Positions 34,471-45,544 of a DNA stretch of 64,000 nucleotides are shown here, one piece after another (the first letter of the stretch is position 1; each line of letters starts with the position of its first letter). The DNA is from Porodaedalea pini. Its lineage: Eukaryota > Basidiomycota > Agaricomycetes > Hymenochaetales > Hymenochaetaceae. A model generated the notes under the pieces. It worked only from the letters and a program-made list of their open reading frames with translations, was not told the DNA's origin and searched no databases. Where the stretch lies: NCBI GenBank assembly GCA_002794775.1, contig NBAY01000022.1, positions 186,001-250,000 of the forward strand, in the 5' to 3' direction. Made by a program: the position numbers and the translations under genes.

Positions 34471-36252
34471 ATGGACACGAGCGGTCCGCCCGCGTCCCCT
34501 CGCACACCCCCGCGCGGCCGTAGTGCATACCCCGCCCATCTTGCGCGGGCTGGTGAAGGACCCCGCGTTCCGCTTCATCGCCGCGGAACATCCCAGACCT
34601 TTGAATGCTTAGAAGACCTCCTTCGCGAGGCCGGCTTCAAGGAGACCCGGGTGTTTACTCCCGAGGCCGAGCGCACTGAGGCGGCGGCTGAGGCTCGTAA
34701 GAAGCAGGCAGAGAGGAAAAGGGATGGGAAGGGGAACAGAACGGAGAAAAAGGGCGTCGCTGGTCTTGTCGGGTTTCTCAGTGGCTTAGTTCCTTGGAGT
34801 GACACGGAGGGAAGCCGCCGCACAGTCGGGAGTCGACAAGCGAAGACCCAGAGTCTCGGGAGAGCGCCGGGCAAGCAGAAGCAGCTACTACTCAATGAAG
34901 AGGATGAGAGTCTTAGAGCTACGGACAGCAGCCCTGACGCACTGGTTACTCCGACGCCGCATCGTCGGAGGCCCTTCACTCCGATCCTCACGTCCGACTT
35001 CAGCTCACCTGGGTCCTCCAGCAGCGCATCCTCTCATTCACCTCCCCAGCCTCATCCCCAACCACAGTCTCGCCCTTCACCTAATCAGCCTACCAGCAAG
35101 CAGCTGGAGCGCACGCGCCCTGATGCGCGCACAACGCTCCGCCACATGATTTCCATGCCTGACTTTGCGTTGGATCAAGGAACCTCCCACCCCGCCCACG
35201 TCCTCGCACGTCGCGTAACAGCAAATATGGCCTCGCCACGTGGTGCACTGCACCAGCAGACGACTCGAATACGTCAGCGTGGCCCCGAAACTCAGCTAGA
35301 AACGGAAGCAGATACGCTGCCGCCGCTCCCTCAGAATTGGCTCAGCACAGTCGCGCACGCTGTCATAGGCGCGTCGGGTACGGGTGCGCACGTTGGGCGC
35401 CCTCAGACGCCTTCGCAAAGTCAAGGTCATGCTCACTCTCGTTCGGTACGTACAGATGCGACACGTCCGCTTTCAGACCTACAGTGTTCAAGTGAATACG
35501 CACGTCGTGATGGGAGCCTTGCGCGACGTGGCTTTGCACCGCGCACCCCTCGCGCAGATACGACGCCCGGGGTTGTTACAGCTGCATCCGTAGTCTGTCG
35601 TTCCGCGCCGGGTTCCCGCTCATCTTCGCTTGTGCGTACGCGGAGTACGGGTGCTCGCGCCCGTGGCCGCCCACAGACCCGTGTACGTGACACGTGCCTG
35701 CCAAGTCTAGGCGTCACGAGTGTTGAGCTTGCAGGCGCCAGAGCAAAGGAGGACGAGAGCTACGACGCAAATACTAATAGCGATGCAGCTCATGCCTCTG
35801 CCGACCACTCGGAAGTGAACTATGATGACGACTCTTCGGACGAAGGTGAACTCGACTTTGCTCGCCTCATCGTCCCGGCACGGCGCCAGCACTCGATCCA
35901 CAGCCTGCGGCGCCATCTCCACAACCACGCTGCTGCCTCTGCTACCTCCGGAGCCAGTAAGCCACCACCATCTGCATACACCGCATATAATCGCGTACCC
36001 AAGCGGCCTAATTCTCATGTCAACATTCGCTCTCGCACCAACTTAACCAACACCTCAGAATCGGGCTCGGATGTGCTTAACGATCCTGACGGTCTGAACG
36101 AAATTCTGCGGAGCCGGCGGGTGAGCACTGATGAAGACACAGAAGACGGATTGCTCGCGGACTGGACGGCCCAAGGTCTGCCGGGTCTTGAAAGTGCCGT
36201 GCACAAAAAACGTGGCGCGCTTCCATGGGCCGGTCGGGGGCAAGGCCGCTAG
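34471..36252 (+). CDS. Disordered protein of unknown function (593 aa)
   Basis: I do not recognise a family. The reading frame is a single long exon with strongly biased but codon-like composition. The N-terminus is Pro/Arg/Gly-rich (MDTSGPPASPRTPPRGRSAY), followed by a short folded-looking stretch, TFECLEDLLREAGFKETRVF (residues about 43-62). A Lys/Glu/Arg-rich helix comes next, then KKGVAGLVGFLSGLVPW (about 93-109), which could be an amphipathic or short membrane-binding segment. The remainder is Ser/Pro/Arg-rich with an acidic patch (NYDDDSSDEGELDFARLI, about 450-467). A conserved-looking tail, STDEDTEDGLLADWTAQGLP, precedes the stop. Most of the chain should be disordered. The opposite strand has only short shadows. 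A nuclear or cytoskeletal adaptor is possible but unsupported. Confidence 0.7.
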   Translation: MDTSGPPASPRTPPRGRSAYPAHLARAGEGPRVPLHRRGTSQTFECLEDLLREAGFKETRVFTPEAERTEAAAEARKKQAERKRDGKGNRTEKKGVAGLVGFLSGLVPWSDTEGSRRTVGSRQAKTQSLGRAPGKQKQLLLNEEDESLRATDSSPDALVTPTPHRRRPFTPILTSDFSSPGSSSSASSHSPPQPHPQPQSRPSPNQPTSKQLERTRPDARTTLRHMISMPDFALDQGTSHPAHVLARRVTANMASPRGALHQQTTRIRQRGPETQLETEADTLPPLPQNWLSTVAHAVIGASGTGAHVGRPQTPSQSQGHAHSRSVRTDATRPLSDLQCSSEYARRDGSLARRGFAPRTPRADTTPGVVTAASVVCRSAPGSRSSSLVRTRSTGARARGRPQTRVRDTCLPSLGVTSVELAGARAKEDESYDANTNSDAAHASADHSEVNYDDDSSDEGELDFARLIVPARRQHSIHSLRRHLHNHAAASATSGASKPPPSAYTAYNRVPKRPNSHVNIRSRTNLTNTSESGSDVLNDPDGLNEILRSRRVSTDEDTEDGLLADWTAQGLPGLESAVHKKRGALPWAGRGQGR

Positions 36253-37743
36253 TGTCACCATAGACCTGTCCTTGCTTTTTTCAAGTAGTGTGGATAGATT
36301 TCATCTAAAGTTATCGGATGAGGACCAATCTCGATTTTTCCCGCTCTTTAATCTCAAATTTCTCTGTCATTTTCTTCCCCTATATCTCTGCAACTCTGTC
36401 TATTCCAACTCTTATAATTATGTATCTTCGTTTCATCTTCGTTTCGATGCTGCATAATGACACCGAATGCATACATACATACTTTACACTCATTTTAAAG
36501 TTCTTGCTGTACGTTCTTATAGATTCGAAGCTGCTTCTACGTACCTCCATCAAGGAGGCACTAGTACTGTGTACCGATTTCCCTCACTTTGAATATCAAT
36601 AGAATCATTTGTTTGGACTATCTTAGTATCTACGATTGCAGACGTCCCAGGGGGGTGTGAATGTACGCTATCCGTTTGCCTCAGGAGCTCAGCAGGTCAA
36701 ACGAGAATATTAATCCTAGTTGTCGCGTCAAGACCATGAAGGATAGCTTCGTTCTAGTTAGCTGCGTCCTTCGGAACTGGTTCTCCATCGAGAGAAGCTC
36801 GCACCACGGCCGCAAGGCAAGGTCGTTTTCTTCCAGCCTAGGCTCTTATACTACCTGTATACTTCCGCCTCGTTACCCTTCTCAGGTTTCCTGGTATGCT
36901 TTCTATTCTTCTTTCTCACTGGCAATCTACTCGCTTTGCTGGTGAGCTCTTGACCATCGTAATTGCGGATTGTCTTGTACACCATTCGTCTGTAAAGAAA
37001 ACAAGTCTGAAAGCAAATCCCCGAGCTCAGTATCTTATTAGTAAACGTTCTTCTCATCAAGATCTTTCCAAAGGCTGATTCCGCTTTTATAGGTTACTAG
37101 GCTGGCGGCTTCAGTTCTTCCGCACGCATGAGTAGTCCAGAGATACAGTATAACATGTAAGTGTCCTGAGTGGACCCCGGGCCTAAGAGAAGAAATTAAT
37201 TAACCCCCCCCCCCCCCCCTATGTGTTCAAGATGCAAAGCCGTTCCATTCCCTGCTATTTCAAGCTGTACATGACTCCGTACACCGGCTGCCTCATCAAA
37301 CTTGGCCTTAAGCACTCCAAACAGCTTTGCTGCAACATCTGAGCAATTCATAGTCGACACGATCTACAAGCGCACCTTTGACTGGAAGTCAAGGGGCCGG
37401 CACCAGCGACGCCATTGGGTGAGCAAGGTCGACAAAAACTCGGGGACTCGGCGTCGGGATCGCTCTTGGCTGCCTTTTTTGCTTCTCACCTCCGCTTGCT
37501 TCAACCTTGATCCGTCGCTGCGTGGACAACTTCCATAAAACGACTCGCGAGCGATCGGACGGAAGCATTCGCATTTCTCATGTTATCTGTCATGACACCT
37601 GAGTGCATATGCATCACTCGTGGTTCTGTAAAAATTATATGAACTTCGGACAGTCAGACTAGAAATCCAGCCTTTCAACCAAACTTCTCACATACTCTCC
37701 CTTCCCCCGTCTTTTCTCCAGTTATCTTCTCTTGAACTCATCC
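36253..37743. other. Intergenic spacer with poly-C run
   Basis: About 1.5 kb between the unknown protein and the ADH6-like gene, both plus strand. It contains one AATATTAAT (36706-36714), one ACTAGTACT (36560-36568) and a run of about 15 C at 37204-37219. The stretch just before 37744 is CT-rich, as in many fungal promoters. No open frame looks genuine. Confidence 0.6.
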
Positions 37744-39117
37744 ATGTTGCAGACGCAAAAGACCTTCAAGGGGTACGGCATCACCGGTGAATTTACAATT
37801 CTTCCATTATAGTTCATAACGATCTCACACAATGCCATAGATGCCAATAAGTGGTCGGACTTCAGCGTGATTGAGTACGCCTCCAAGGTCTGGGAAGAGA
37901 CCGATATTGAGGTCGCCATTACGCACTGCGGGTACGTATTCCAGCAGTATTTTAACCGGTCTTGAAATTTGACTGTCATAACATTTAGTGTATGCGGTTC
38001 CGATGTCCACACGCTATCCTCCGGCTGGGGCCCTGTGGAAACTCCTGTGGTTGTTGGCCATGAGATAGTCGGCACAGCTGTGCGTGTTGGCTCACAGGTG
38101 AAGAGTGGCGTCAAGGTCGGCGACCGCGTTGGCGTTGGTGCCCAGATCGGCTCATGCTACAACTGTAAGCATTGTAGCAATGACAACGAGAATTACTGCA
38201 GGAAGATGATCCACACTTACGTGAGTCATTTGCTTGAGGCTACTTCTGTTCTGAGCTCTCAACTCAGGTCTTCTCCTTTATGATATTGTAGAACGACCAG
38301 TACCCAGATGGCGTACGCACACAAGGTGGATATGCAAACGGCATCATTGCGCACGAGCAGTTTGTGTTCCCCATCCCGGACGGAATTTCGTCTGCGGCAG
38401 CGTCTTCGATGCTTTGCGGTGGGTTGACGGTGTTCGCACCGTTGGTTCATAACGGCGCGGGTCCGGGGAAGAAGGTGGGCGTTGTTGGTATTGGCGGCTT
38501 AGGTCACTATGGGATCTTGTTCGCCAAGGCGCTCGGATGTGAGGTCTACGCGTTCTCACACAACTCCTCAAAGAAGGCGGACGTGCTCAAGATGGGTGCC
38601 GACCATTTCATCGAGACGGCGGGCCCGAACTTCCACGAGAATTACGCTATGGAGCTCGACCTCATTGTCTCCACCCGCGATGCCGCTGAAGGTTTCCCCT
38701 TCGAGCAATTCTTCTCGTATGTCTGGTTGCTTCTTTCTAACGCGCCTTTTGAGTGGGTTTCTTAAGCATCTGACATAGGATGCTTGATGTGTACGGCAAA
38801 TTCGTCTGCGTCGGCCTCCCCGACGAGAAGCTACCAGGTATACACGCCATGAGTTTTCTTATGAACGCGTGTTCCTTCGGCGGTTCGCACCTTGGATCGA
38901 AAAAAGAAGCGATCGCAATGCTCAAGCTCGCTGCAGAAAAGAACGTCCAACCCTGGTGCGTATTCTCATTCCGCCTCGACTATCTTCCTGACTCTAATTT
39001 CTCCACGCGGATAGGATCGAAGTACTGCCGATGAAGGATGCAAAGAAAGCCATCGAGGGCGTTTGGAACGGCAAGTCGCGCTATCGCTACGTGTTGGAGC
39101 AGGATATTGATGTTTGA
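37744..39117 (+). CDS. NADP-dependent alcohol dehydrogenase, ADH6/CAD type
   Basis: A zinc-dependent MDR enzyme of the cinnamyl-alcohol/ADH6-ADH7 group, which reduces aliphatic and aromatic aldehydes with NADPH and is common in wood-decay fungi. Exons join in frame: MLQTQKTFKGYGIT / DANKWSDFSVIEY / HCGVCGSDVHTLSSGWGP (catalytic Cys, GSDVH) / VVVGHEIVGTAV (GHE) / CYNCKHCSNDNENYC (four-Cys structural zinc). Next comes GGYANGIIAHEQFVFPIPDG, then VGVVGIGGLGHYGILFAKAL (GxGGLGH Rossmann signature), and AFSHNSSKKADVLKMGADHF, whose S and K are typical of NADP preference. It ends YRYVLEQDIDV at 39117. Five introns of 50-80 nt are visible. All key residues are present. The physiological substrate is not determinable. 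Confidence 0.9.
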
Positions 39118-39452
39118 TGGTCGATGGTCGGGTCGAGGAATGCCTATATTTTCATGATGCATTGCAGTCGATAGACATCAGCGTTTCCAGATATAGACGC
39201 AGGCCTGGCACATAGTAGAAGCAGTTCGTTTAGATGTTGGCTCATAGAATTCGGTTCAGGTAGCACAGAGATTCAGATGTCGATGAAGACACGTAATAGA
39301 GAAATTTGGATTTGGCGGGTGTTGGCAATCGTTGTGTATTTCAAAGACGGAATCTGCTGATCGTCGGATACGATGCTCGCTAGACTCGCTCGCCAGGAGC
39401 TGACTACGTAGACGATTTTGCTTTCTTGCGTTGTGTCACCTGTCTGACTTGG
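39118..39452. other. 3' spacer after the ADH6-like gene
   Basis: About 330 bp holding the presumed terminator of the dehydrogenase. No gene, repeat or motif was noted. Confidence 0.4.
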
Positions 39453-40601
39453 TCATGACCGTCGTGTTGAGGCGCTGACGTTCATTCGATGGCGGGTGAG
39501 AAGTTCTTCGCGTTTTGCGGTTGTCAGAGAGGCGTAGTGCTTGTGCCAGCACTGGGTTGATTGACCAACGCATCGTGCGGCTGAGCTAGTAAGCGGATTG
39601 GCCATGTATTCGCCAGTATGAAGGCTGAGCAGGATTCGGTTACCGATGCGGCACAGTAACATGATCGCTTTTGTGTAATTCAACGTGCCGAAGCGGGGCG
39701 TCGAAGTGCTCATACCTGTGCTCGCCATCGGAGCAGAGCATTCAAGTTTAATACAATGAAACGGTAAACTGTCCGCCTTATTTCTCCCTCCCCAGATGAA
39801 CGGGCCAGCGATCAGATTCAAGCTGATGAACCTGTTCGACAGCTCCATGAGATTCTTCGAGCCCAATGCCAAATTCAATCATTCGACTGCGCGCTGCTGA
39901 GGTACTCGAGCGGAGTCGCACGTTAACTTGAACTGGTCCACTTTCTTGACGATTTCGCGCAGGACCTTCGTCGAGTCACGCATGTTAACAAACAGAATGT
40001 CGGAATCGAGCAGATAGGGATGCCTTTGGAATCACGAGTGTGCGAAGGAGATGTAGCGCTCTGTTTCGTACGGGAAAACTTAAGCCTAGAAAGTCCACAT
40101 TTCCTGAGTCTCGACTCGGAGAAAACGGGGCGACCTCCGCTCGTTCCCACTGTGGTGATACCGCAGCTTCTGCACAGAATCGACTGAGAGTAGGTGCTCT
40201 GGTACATGGATCGCATTCTTGGTTTGGCTCAAACCCACCTCACGCTTGTACGCGGCATCCGCCGTCGCGAACAGCTTTGCATAGGTGAGTTTCGAGAGGG
40301 ACGCATAAGTATTATTCGCCGTACAGCGTGTTTCCGGAGAACTAATCTGTACTCTCGATTCAGATCATGGAGCGACTGCGCCGGGGAGAAGTACCTTTCC
40401 GTGAGCTCGCATTCGAGAATGAAAACCCAGAGTCTGAGTACGAGCGCACCTAGAAGGAGGCACAGAGACGCCTGCGGGAAGTGCAACTCCGCGACAATCA
40501 CGAAACATGTCCCAGACGACACTTAAATGAGCTGCATGGAATTCAAAAAAAAGGAGTACGAGAGGCATGTTGTTTCGCTGTATAGGTCGTTTGTTCTTCA
40601 C
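39453..40601 (-). pseudogene. Possible decayed gene of unknown family
   Basis: One minus-strand frame stays protein-like for about 380 codons but is broken by stops at 40365, 40086, 40080, 40032 and 39879, all in the same frame. Segments between stops look like ordered protein: VVWDMFRDCRGVALPAG, TYAKLFATADAAYKREVG, AIHVPEHLLSVDSVQKL, FPYETERYISFAHS, PYLLDSDILFVNMRDSTKVL, REIVKKVDQFKLTCDSARVP and GSKNLMELSNRFISLNLIAG. I recognise no family. Because the frame is kept while stops accumulate, nonsense decay of an older gene is the simplest reading. Undetected introns or coincidence remain possible. Confidence 0.3.
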
Positions 40602-41015
40602 TGAGATTCAACCTCCCAGGTCGGGTGGCGGACAAGAGGCTTAGATCTAGTATGGATTCTGCAGAATGAAAACATATGAGGTTGTGGGCAAAGGTTGAAG
40701 AGAAGAGAAACAAACGGGAAAGTTCAAGTGTCCATCGCGACTCGTACTGATCGAAGCCGGAGCAAGATTGGTCATCATGATTTACCGTAAATAGAATCAT
40801 GCGTCTTTCCGAGTTTCGCGCGACCTCTTCACAATCTAAGCGTGCTGCACATCCCTCACACTATTAGCACAAGGTACGAAGCATCTCGATATACATCACT
40901 GAATTTCCAGTTTCTTTATCATCGTAGAGTTTCATGTGTCCCATTGGCCTGCTGACCCTAAGTACTCAGGAATCCTAAGCCAACGAGTACAGAGACCGGT
41001 ACGGCATCCTGCGTT
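40602..41015. other. Spacer before the TPR-CHAT remnant
   Basis: About 410 bp with no supported gene. It may contain the former promoter or a first exon of the TPR-CHAT gene. Confidence 0.4.
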
Positions 41016-43128
41016 TTGTCTTCTTTTTCTTTCATTCTCATTCACATAACTTCAACACAAGCATTTCCTGGTGTAGTTGACCTCATGCAAAGCTTGGAGG
41101 AACACGGTTTGCATCAGCCTGGTGATCATGATTCTTCTCAAGCACTGTTCGACATGGTCCTTGGCCTACGGACCCGCTTTGAGCAATATAGGCGGCTGCG
41201 GGACCTTGTTGAGTCGATTGTTTGTGGCTACGCTGCGCTGGCTCTGCGTCCTGAAGGTCACCCTGGTCGTTCACGATCGTTGAACCACCTTGCAAGCTCT
41301 CTTCTGTATCGATTCCAGCAAACGGGAGGCACCGACGACCTTGAGGAATCGATCGTGCTCAGCCATGCTGCGTTGGCTCTGCATCCAGAAGGCCACCCCG
41401 ATCGTTCTCACTCACTGAGCATCCTTGCAAATTCCATCCGTACTCGCTTCCAACAAACTAGACAGATGGACGATCTTGAGGAGTCTATCAGGCTCGACCG
41501 TGCCGCATTGACTCTGCGTCCTGAAGGTCATCCCGATCGTACTCACACACTAGGCAACCTCGCAAGTTCTCTCGTTACTCAATTCCACCAAACCAGACGG
41601 ATGGAGGATATTGACGAGTCCATTGCACTTGGTCGTGCTGCGTTGGCATTGCGTCCTGAAGGTCACCCTGATCGTTCTCACGCACTGAGCATCCTTGCGA
41701 ACTCCATCCATACTCGCTTCCAACAAACTGGACAGATGGAAGATCTTGAGGAGTCTATCAGGCTTGACCGTGCCGCATTGACTCTGCGTCCTGAAGGTCA
41801 TCCCGATTGTACTCACACACTAGGCAACCTCGCAAGTTCTCTCGTTACTCGATTCCACCAAACCAGACGGATGGAGGACCTCGAGGAGTCAATCGCGCTT
41901 GGTCGTGCTGCGTTGGCACTGCGTCCTGAAGGCCACCCCGATCGTTCTCACGCACTGAGCATCCTTGCATATTCCATCCATTCTCGATTCCAGCAAACTG
42001 GATGGAAGTATGATCTCGAGGAATCAATTAGGCTCGACCGTTCCGCGACCTGAAGGCCCGCCCCTTCGTTCTCGCTCACTGAGTAGCCTTGCAAGTTCTT
42101 TCGGCACCCGATTCCAAATTTCCAGCAAACTAGATGGATGGAGGATCTCGAGAGTCTATCCAATGGTGGAATGTGCCGCTGTTCACCAGTTCACCAGCTT
42201 TCTGATACGGCTGGAAGAAGCGTTTCATTGGCCAACCTTCGCACGGTCGCATAACCATCCAACCACGCTCAGAGTTTACAGGACTGCCTTGTCATTTCTA
42301 GAACACGCTCTAACCATGGATCCCATTCTGCAAATGCAACATGAACATCCCATTGGCAGCATAGCTATTCAGCACTTGCTTTAGAAGCCGCCTGGAGAAA
42401 GGCATGCGCAGCCAGGCTATCGAGTTCCTCGAGCAAGGAAGAGCTTTGCTCTGATCACAAATCGCATTTGGTGGTGTCCTACGTCCACACTGTCTGCCTT
42501 CCCGTTTCATGCGGCAGGGCCATTCCGGAGAGTAGAGATGGTAGAATGAAGTACCTCCTGGACGGATGTGTCTCGTCGTACGCCCCAACTCTTAAAACCT
42601 TCATCAATGCTCGATCTGATGACTCCAAAGGAAAGCTGAAGCTCCTCGTAGTTGGCGATAGATCTCTTTCCTCAGCTAAGCAAGAAATCGAAGTCATACG
42701 CAATTTCAGGATCCCCGCCGAGTTTCTCGTTGACGGTCATGCTTCTCGTGACGCGGTGATCGAAACCCTTCGGGAAGTCAAATGTGTCCACTTCGCTTAT
42801 CATGGTCAATTGGACCCCAAACCCTTCAATTCTTCATTCAAGCTTTTCTATGCCGGACTCACATTGCTCAACATCATCTGAGCTAACATCTTCATCTGGC
42901 AGTGGCCATGTAGTTCCATGGCTTTTGAAGCATTGTTGGGAGCTGTTTGACCCCGACAGGCTCACCTTTGCTAGACATATTTACATGAGCCTGGGTGAGA
43001 AACGTAGGAAGGGGGAAGTCAGATTCAAGAGGTCTGCAGAGGTGCTCCGTAGAGCTGTTTTGGAATTGGAAGCACAGAAAGATATTGTGACTGAGAGATG
43101 GGTTAATGTTGTGCGTATAGGTGTCTGA
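41016..43128 (+). pseudogene. TPR-CHAT protein gene, frameshifted and partly deleted
   Basis: CHAT domains are caspase-like peptidase folds. In mushrooms they are found behind TPR-like repeats in large families thought to act in signalling or programmed death. The first part (to 42053) is a clean array of 45-residue repeats (EESIRLDRAALTLRPEGHPD type). After that the expected protein continues in changing frames: SRSLSSLASSFGTRFQ and ARSHNHPTTLRVYRTALSFL in frame 1, IEFLEQGRALL-stop-SQIAFGG in frame 2 with a TGA at 42452 where Trp is usual, and KLKLLVVGDRSLSSAKQEIE in frame 0. The CHAT histidine region is present (VHFAYHGQLD, about 42785-42815). The segment that should carry the catalytic Cys (AFLSACHTA type) is missing, and the gene resumes with ELFDPDRLTFARHIYMSLGE and ERWVNVV. 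The gene appears non-functional as a protease. Confidence 0.8.
41337..42053 (+). repeat. Tandem 135-bp TPR units in a 270-bp higher-order repeat
   Basis: Units of 45 codons begin at 41337, 41472, 41607, 41742, 41877 and 42012. Odd and even units alternate in type, so 41472-41741 and 41742-42011 are near-identical 270-bp copies that differ at only a few bases (for example CGATCGT versus CGATTGT). This indicates recent tandem duplication of a two-unit block. Confidence 0.85.
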
Positions 43129-45544
43129 ATGACATTCGGTGAGTCCTTTACCTCTATAGTGAGCATCATTTATAAAACTCATTATTGGTTAGAACCCCTG
43201 TTTCCAATCCTCGTGCGTAGACCATAAATTCGAGAGAGTATTGCTAATTGTGCGTAATTATAATATTTTCGGCCAATAACATACAGTAATGCTTAGAACT
43301 TGTTTTTGATTTTTGGACATAGTCCATCGTGCTGCCCTGTGAAAACAAATTGGCTAGGCGGGTGCAGGCTGGAGGCAAAATGTTGGATCACTCTGGCATC
43401 GTCGCGGAAGGTTGCTGCATCGAAGTGATATACACTAACATCAACCTTACGCGAGGTGTCGCGGCTTGTCGATGCCTTATGGATCAAGTCTATGTACCTG
43501 CGTGAAGACACCTGCTGTGAATGGACCTCGCATTGTCAAACCCCTAAAAAAAAAAGGGGGGGGGGGGGGGAGGTGAGGGCGGATTTATTACAGTAATAAT
43601 GCTGAATGCACCATAGAAAGAATATCAGTTCGCAGACACATCTTCACCTTCACTTCAACAATAGAATACTATAATCAGGCTCAAGCATTGGCGAACCTTC
43701 CATGCGCTTTCCGCCATTCAGCTCTCTGTAAAGGGGGCGGGGACGTCCTGCAGGCTACCGCTTGTCGATACTCTGCTGCTTTGTTCGCTGTGCAAAGGCA
43801 TATCAATGGGCATGTGGAATTTAAGATTCAGGTTTCAAATTTTCTTTCAATACATGCGCCACGGGGTGCGCAAGAATGGCGAAAATAAGTGGTTTGCACT
43901 GACATAGGGCTTGAACAAGTCCATACGTGGCATATCCTAGAATGCTATATCGTTCCTCGAATTATTCAAGGCTCTTTGAGGGGTTCACGACGAGCCGCTC
44001 AGCCCCTCCTGACCCTGATGGAATAGTTATCACTCGCTAACGCGCTCTGGGAGAAATAACTAGAAATAGAAAGGCCTTCACCAATCTTCACACAATTCGA
44101 TTATCAATATCAGCAAAAAGTTGGTGCACCGGGCCTGATTCTTGTCTTGCCTTTACTTGCGCTTAAGGAGCTCAGCCTGCAGTCGCTCAGCAGGGCGGAG
44201 CGGGCAGGGCAGGGAAGGTCTTCATTGCAGGTGCGATTACCTATATACATGTACCTAGAGCCTGAGGCATCACCAGAATTCGTTCACGCTGGCAGTATAC
44301 AGCGAACTATCCCCCCCCCCTCCCCTGACCGAAAGTCCCAACGCCTTTTGACTCGAACCGATTGACCAATCCTCGAATTTCATACTGTATTCATACGATG
44401 TACAGTACGATATGTTATGTATGCATGTATGTACATGTGCATGTGCATAACGTATACGTTACAAGAACTGTTTTCAAGTGCTTTTTTTTTCTGCGCGGCC
44501 ACCGTTACTACTGGTACCTGTTTGACTTCACGGGTAGAGATGCCCAGGCCCCGAGGGCGGAGGGATGAGGGGAAAGAGAGCGTGGAGCAAGTCAATAATT
44601 TTAATTAAGTATGAAAGCGGAGAAGAGAGGAGAGGTGGGGAGGTGGGAGATGGGGTGGGATGCGTGGAGAGGGAAGGATTTGATAACGGATGGTGGTAAG
44701 GGATGATGCGAGGGAGAGAGGTGGTGGAGATAGTGGAGGTGGAGATGAGGATGCAAGAAGAAAATAGCAGCTTTGAGTCGGGAGTCGTGCTTACAAGGAA
44801 CCGGCGAGGGGAACTCTACGGAAAGAAAGAAAACAGAGAGACAGGAAAATCACATGGATAAGACTGGAGAGGAAATATGGCCACAAGATTGGAGATCGTT
44901 ACAGACGTTGCGGGCATCAGAAGGGGGCGGGGAGCTTCCAAAGGCGAAGAGACAAGGAAAAAGAAGACAAAAAGTGTTTGATAAAGCAACACAGCATAAA
45001 AAGCAAGAGAGACAGTGCAGCGGAAAGGTGAGGGAGAGGGAGAGGGAGGAGCGTTGAATATGGGGGCATGGTCGAACAGACTCGGATACGGATATCCGTG
45101 AGCGTCGGCCTACTGCGCGCAGCGGCGGGGTCGGAGAGACAGCGAGGGAGCCGCTTGAGGGATCTACATATCATATATGATCCCGGTGGAGTCGGAGGTT
45201 GCAGATAAGAGGTCCCTTGGGGACATGCGTGGGTAAGAGGGAGAGAGACGAGAGATGAGAGACGACGGCGTCTCCGCGTGAGGCGCAGATAAAGCGACTG
45301 GCGCAGGGCGAGAATACGAGATGGAATAATGTGATGCGACGAGCCATGTCGAGCTCTCGGAGACTAGTGATGACGTTGCCACACAGGAAGCACTGATGAG
45401 AAGGGTCGGGCGTATTCAGAAGGTTATCCTGTTAGAGACGGAAAGTTTTTTTTTCTTGAGAAGGGGGGGGGGGAGGGGGGCTAATTAGCATTGACAATGA
45501 ATAAATATGTTTGTCCTGGAGGACCTACAAAACACGCGCCGCAA
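43129..45544. other. 2.4 kb spacer, 3' of the G-alpha gene
   Basis: This lies between the CHAT remnant (+) and the 3' end of the G-alpha gene (-). It has a poly-A/poly-G run at about 43546-43571, a G run at about 45466-45480, an ATGT/GCAT-rich stretch at about 44400-44460, and a strongly purine-rich tract from about 44560 to 45300 that is CT-rich on the G-alpha sense strand. Open frames here are short or low complexity. No gene is supported. Confidence 0.6.

Noticed and set aside
37204..37219. Poly-C run, and G runs near 43556 and 45470, considered as telomeric or G-quadruplex signals
   Set aside because: Single homopolymer runs without repeated G-tract spacing; they may include assembly or sequencing uncertainty.
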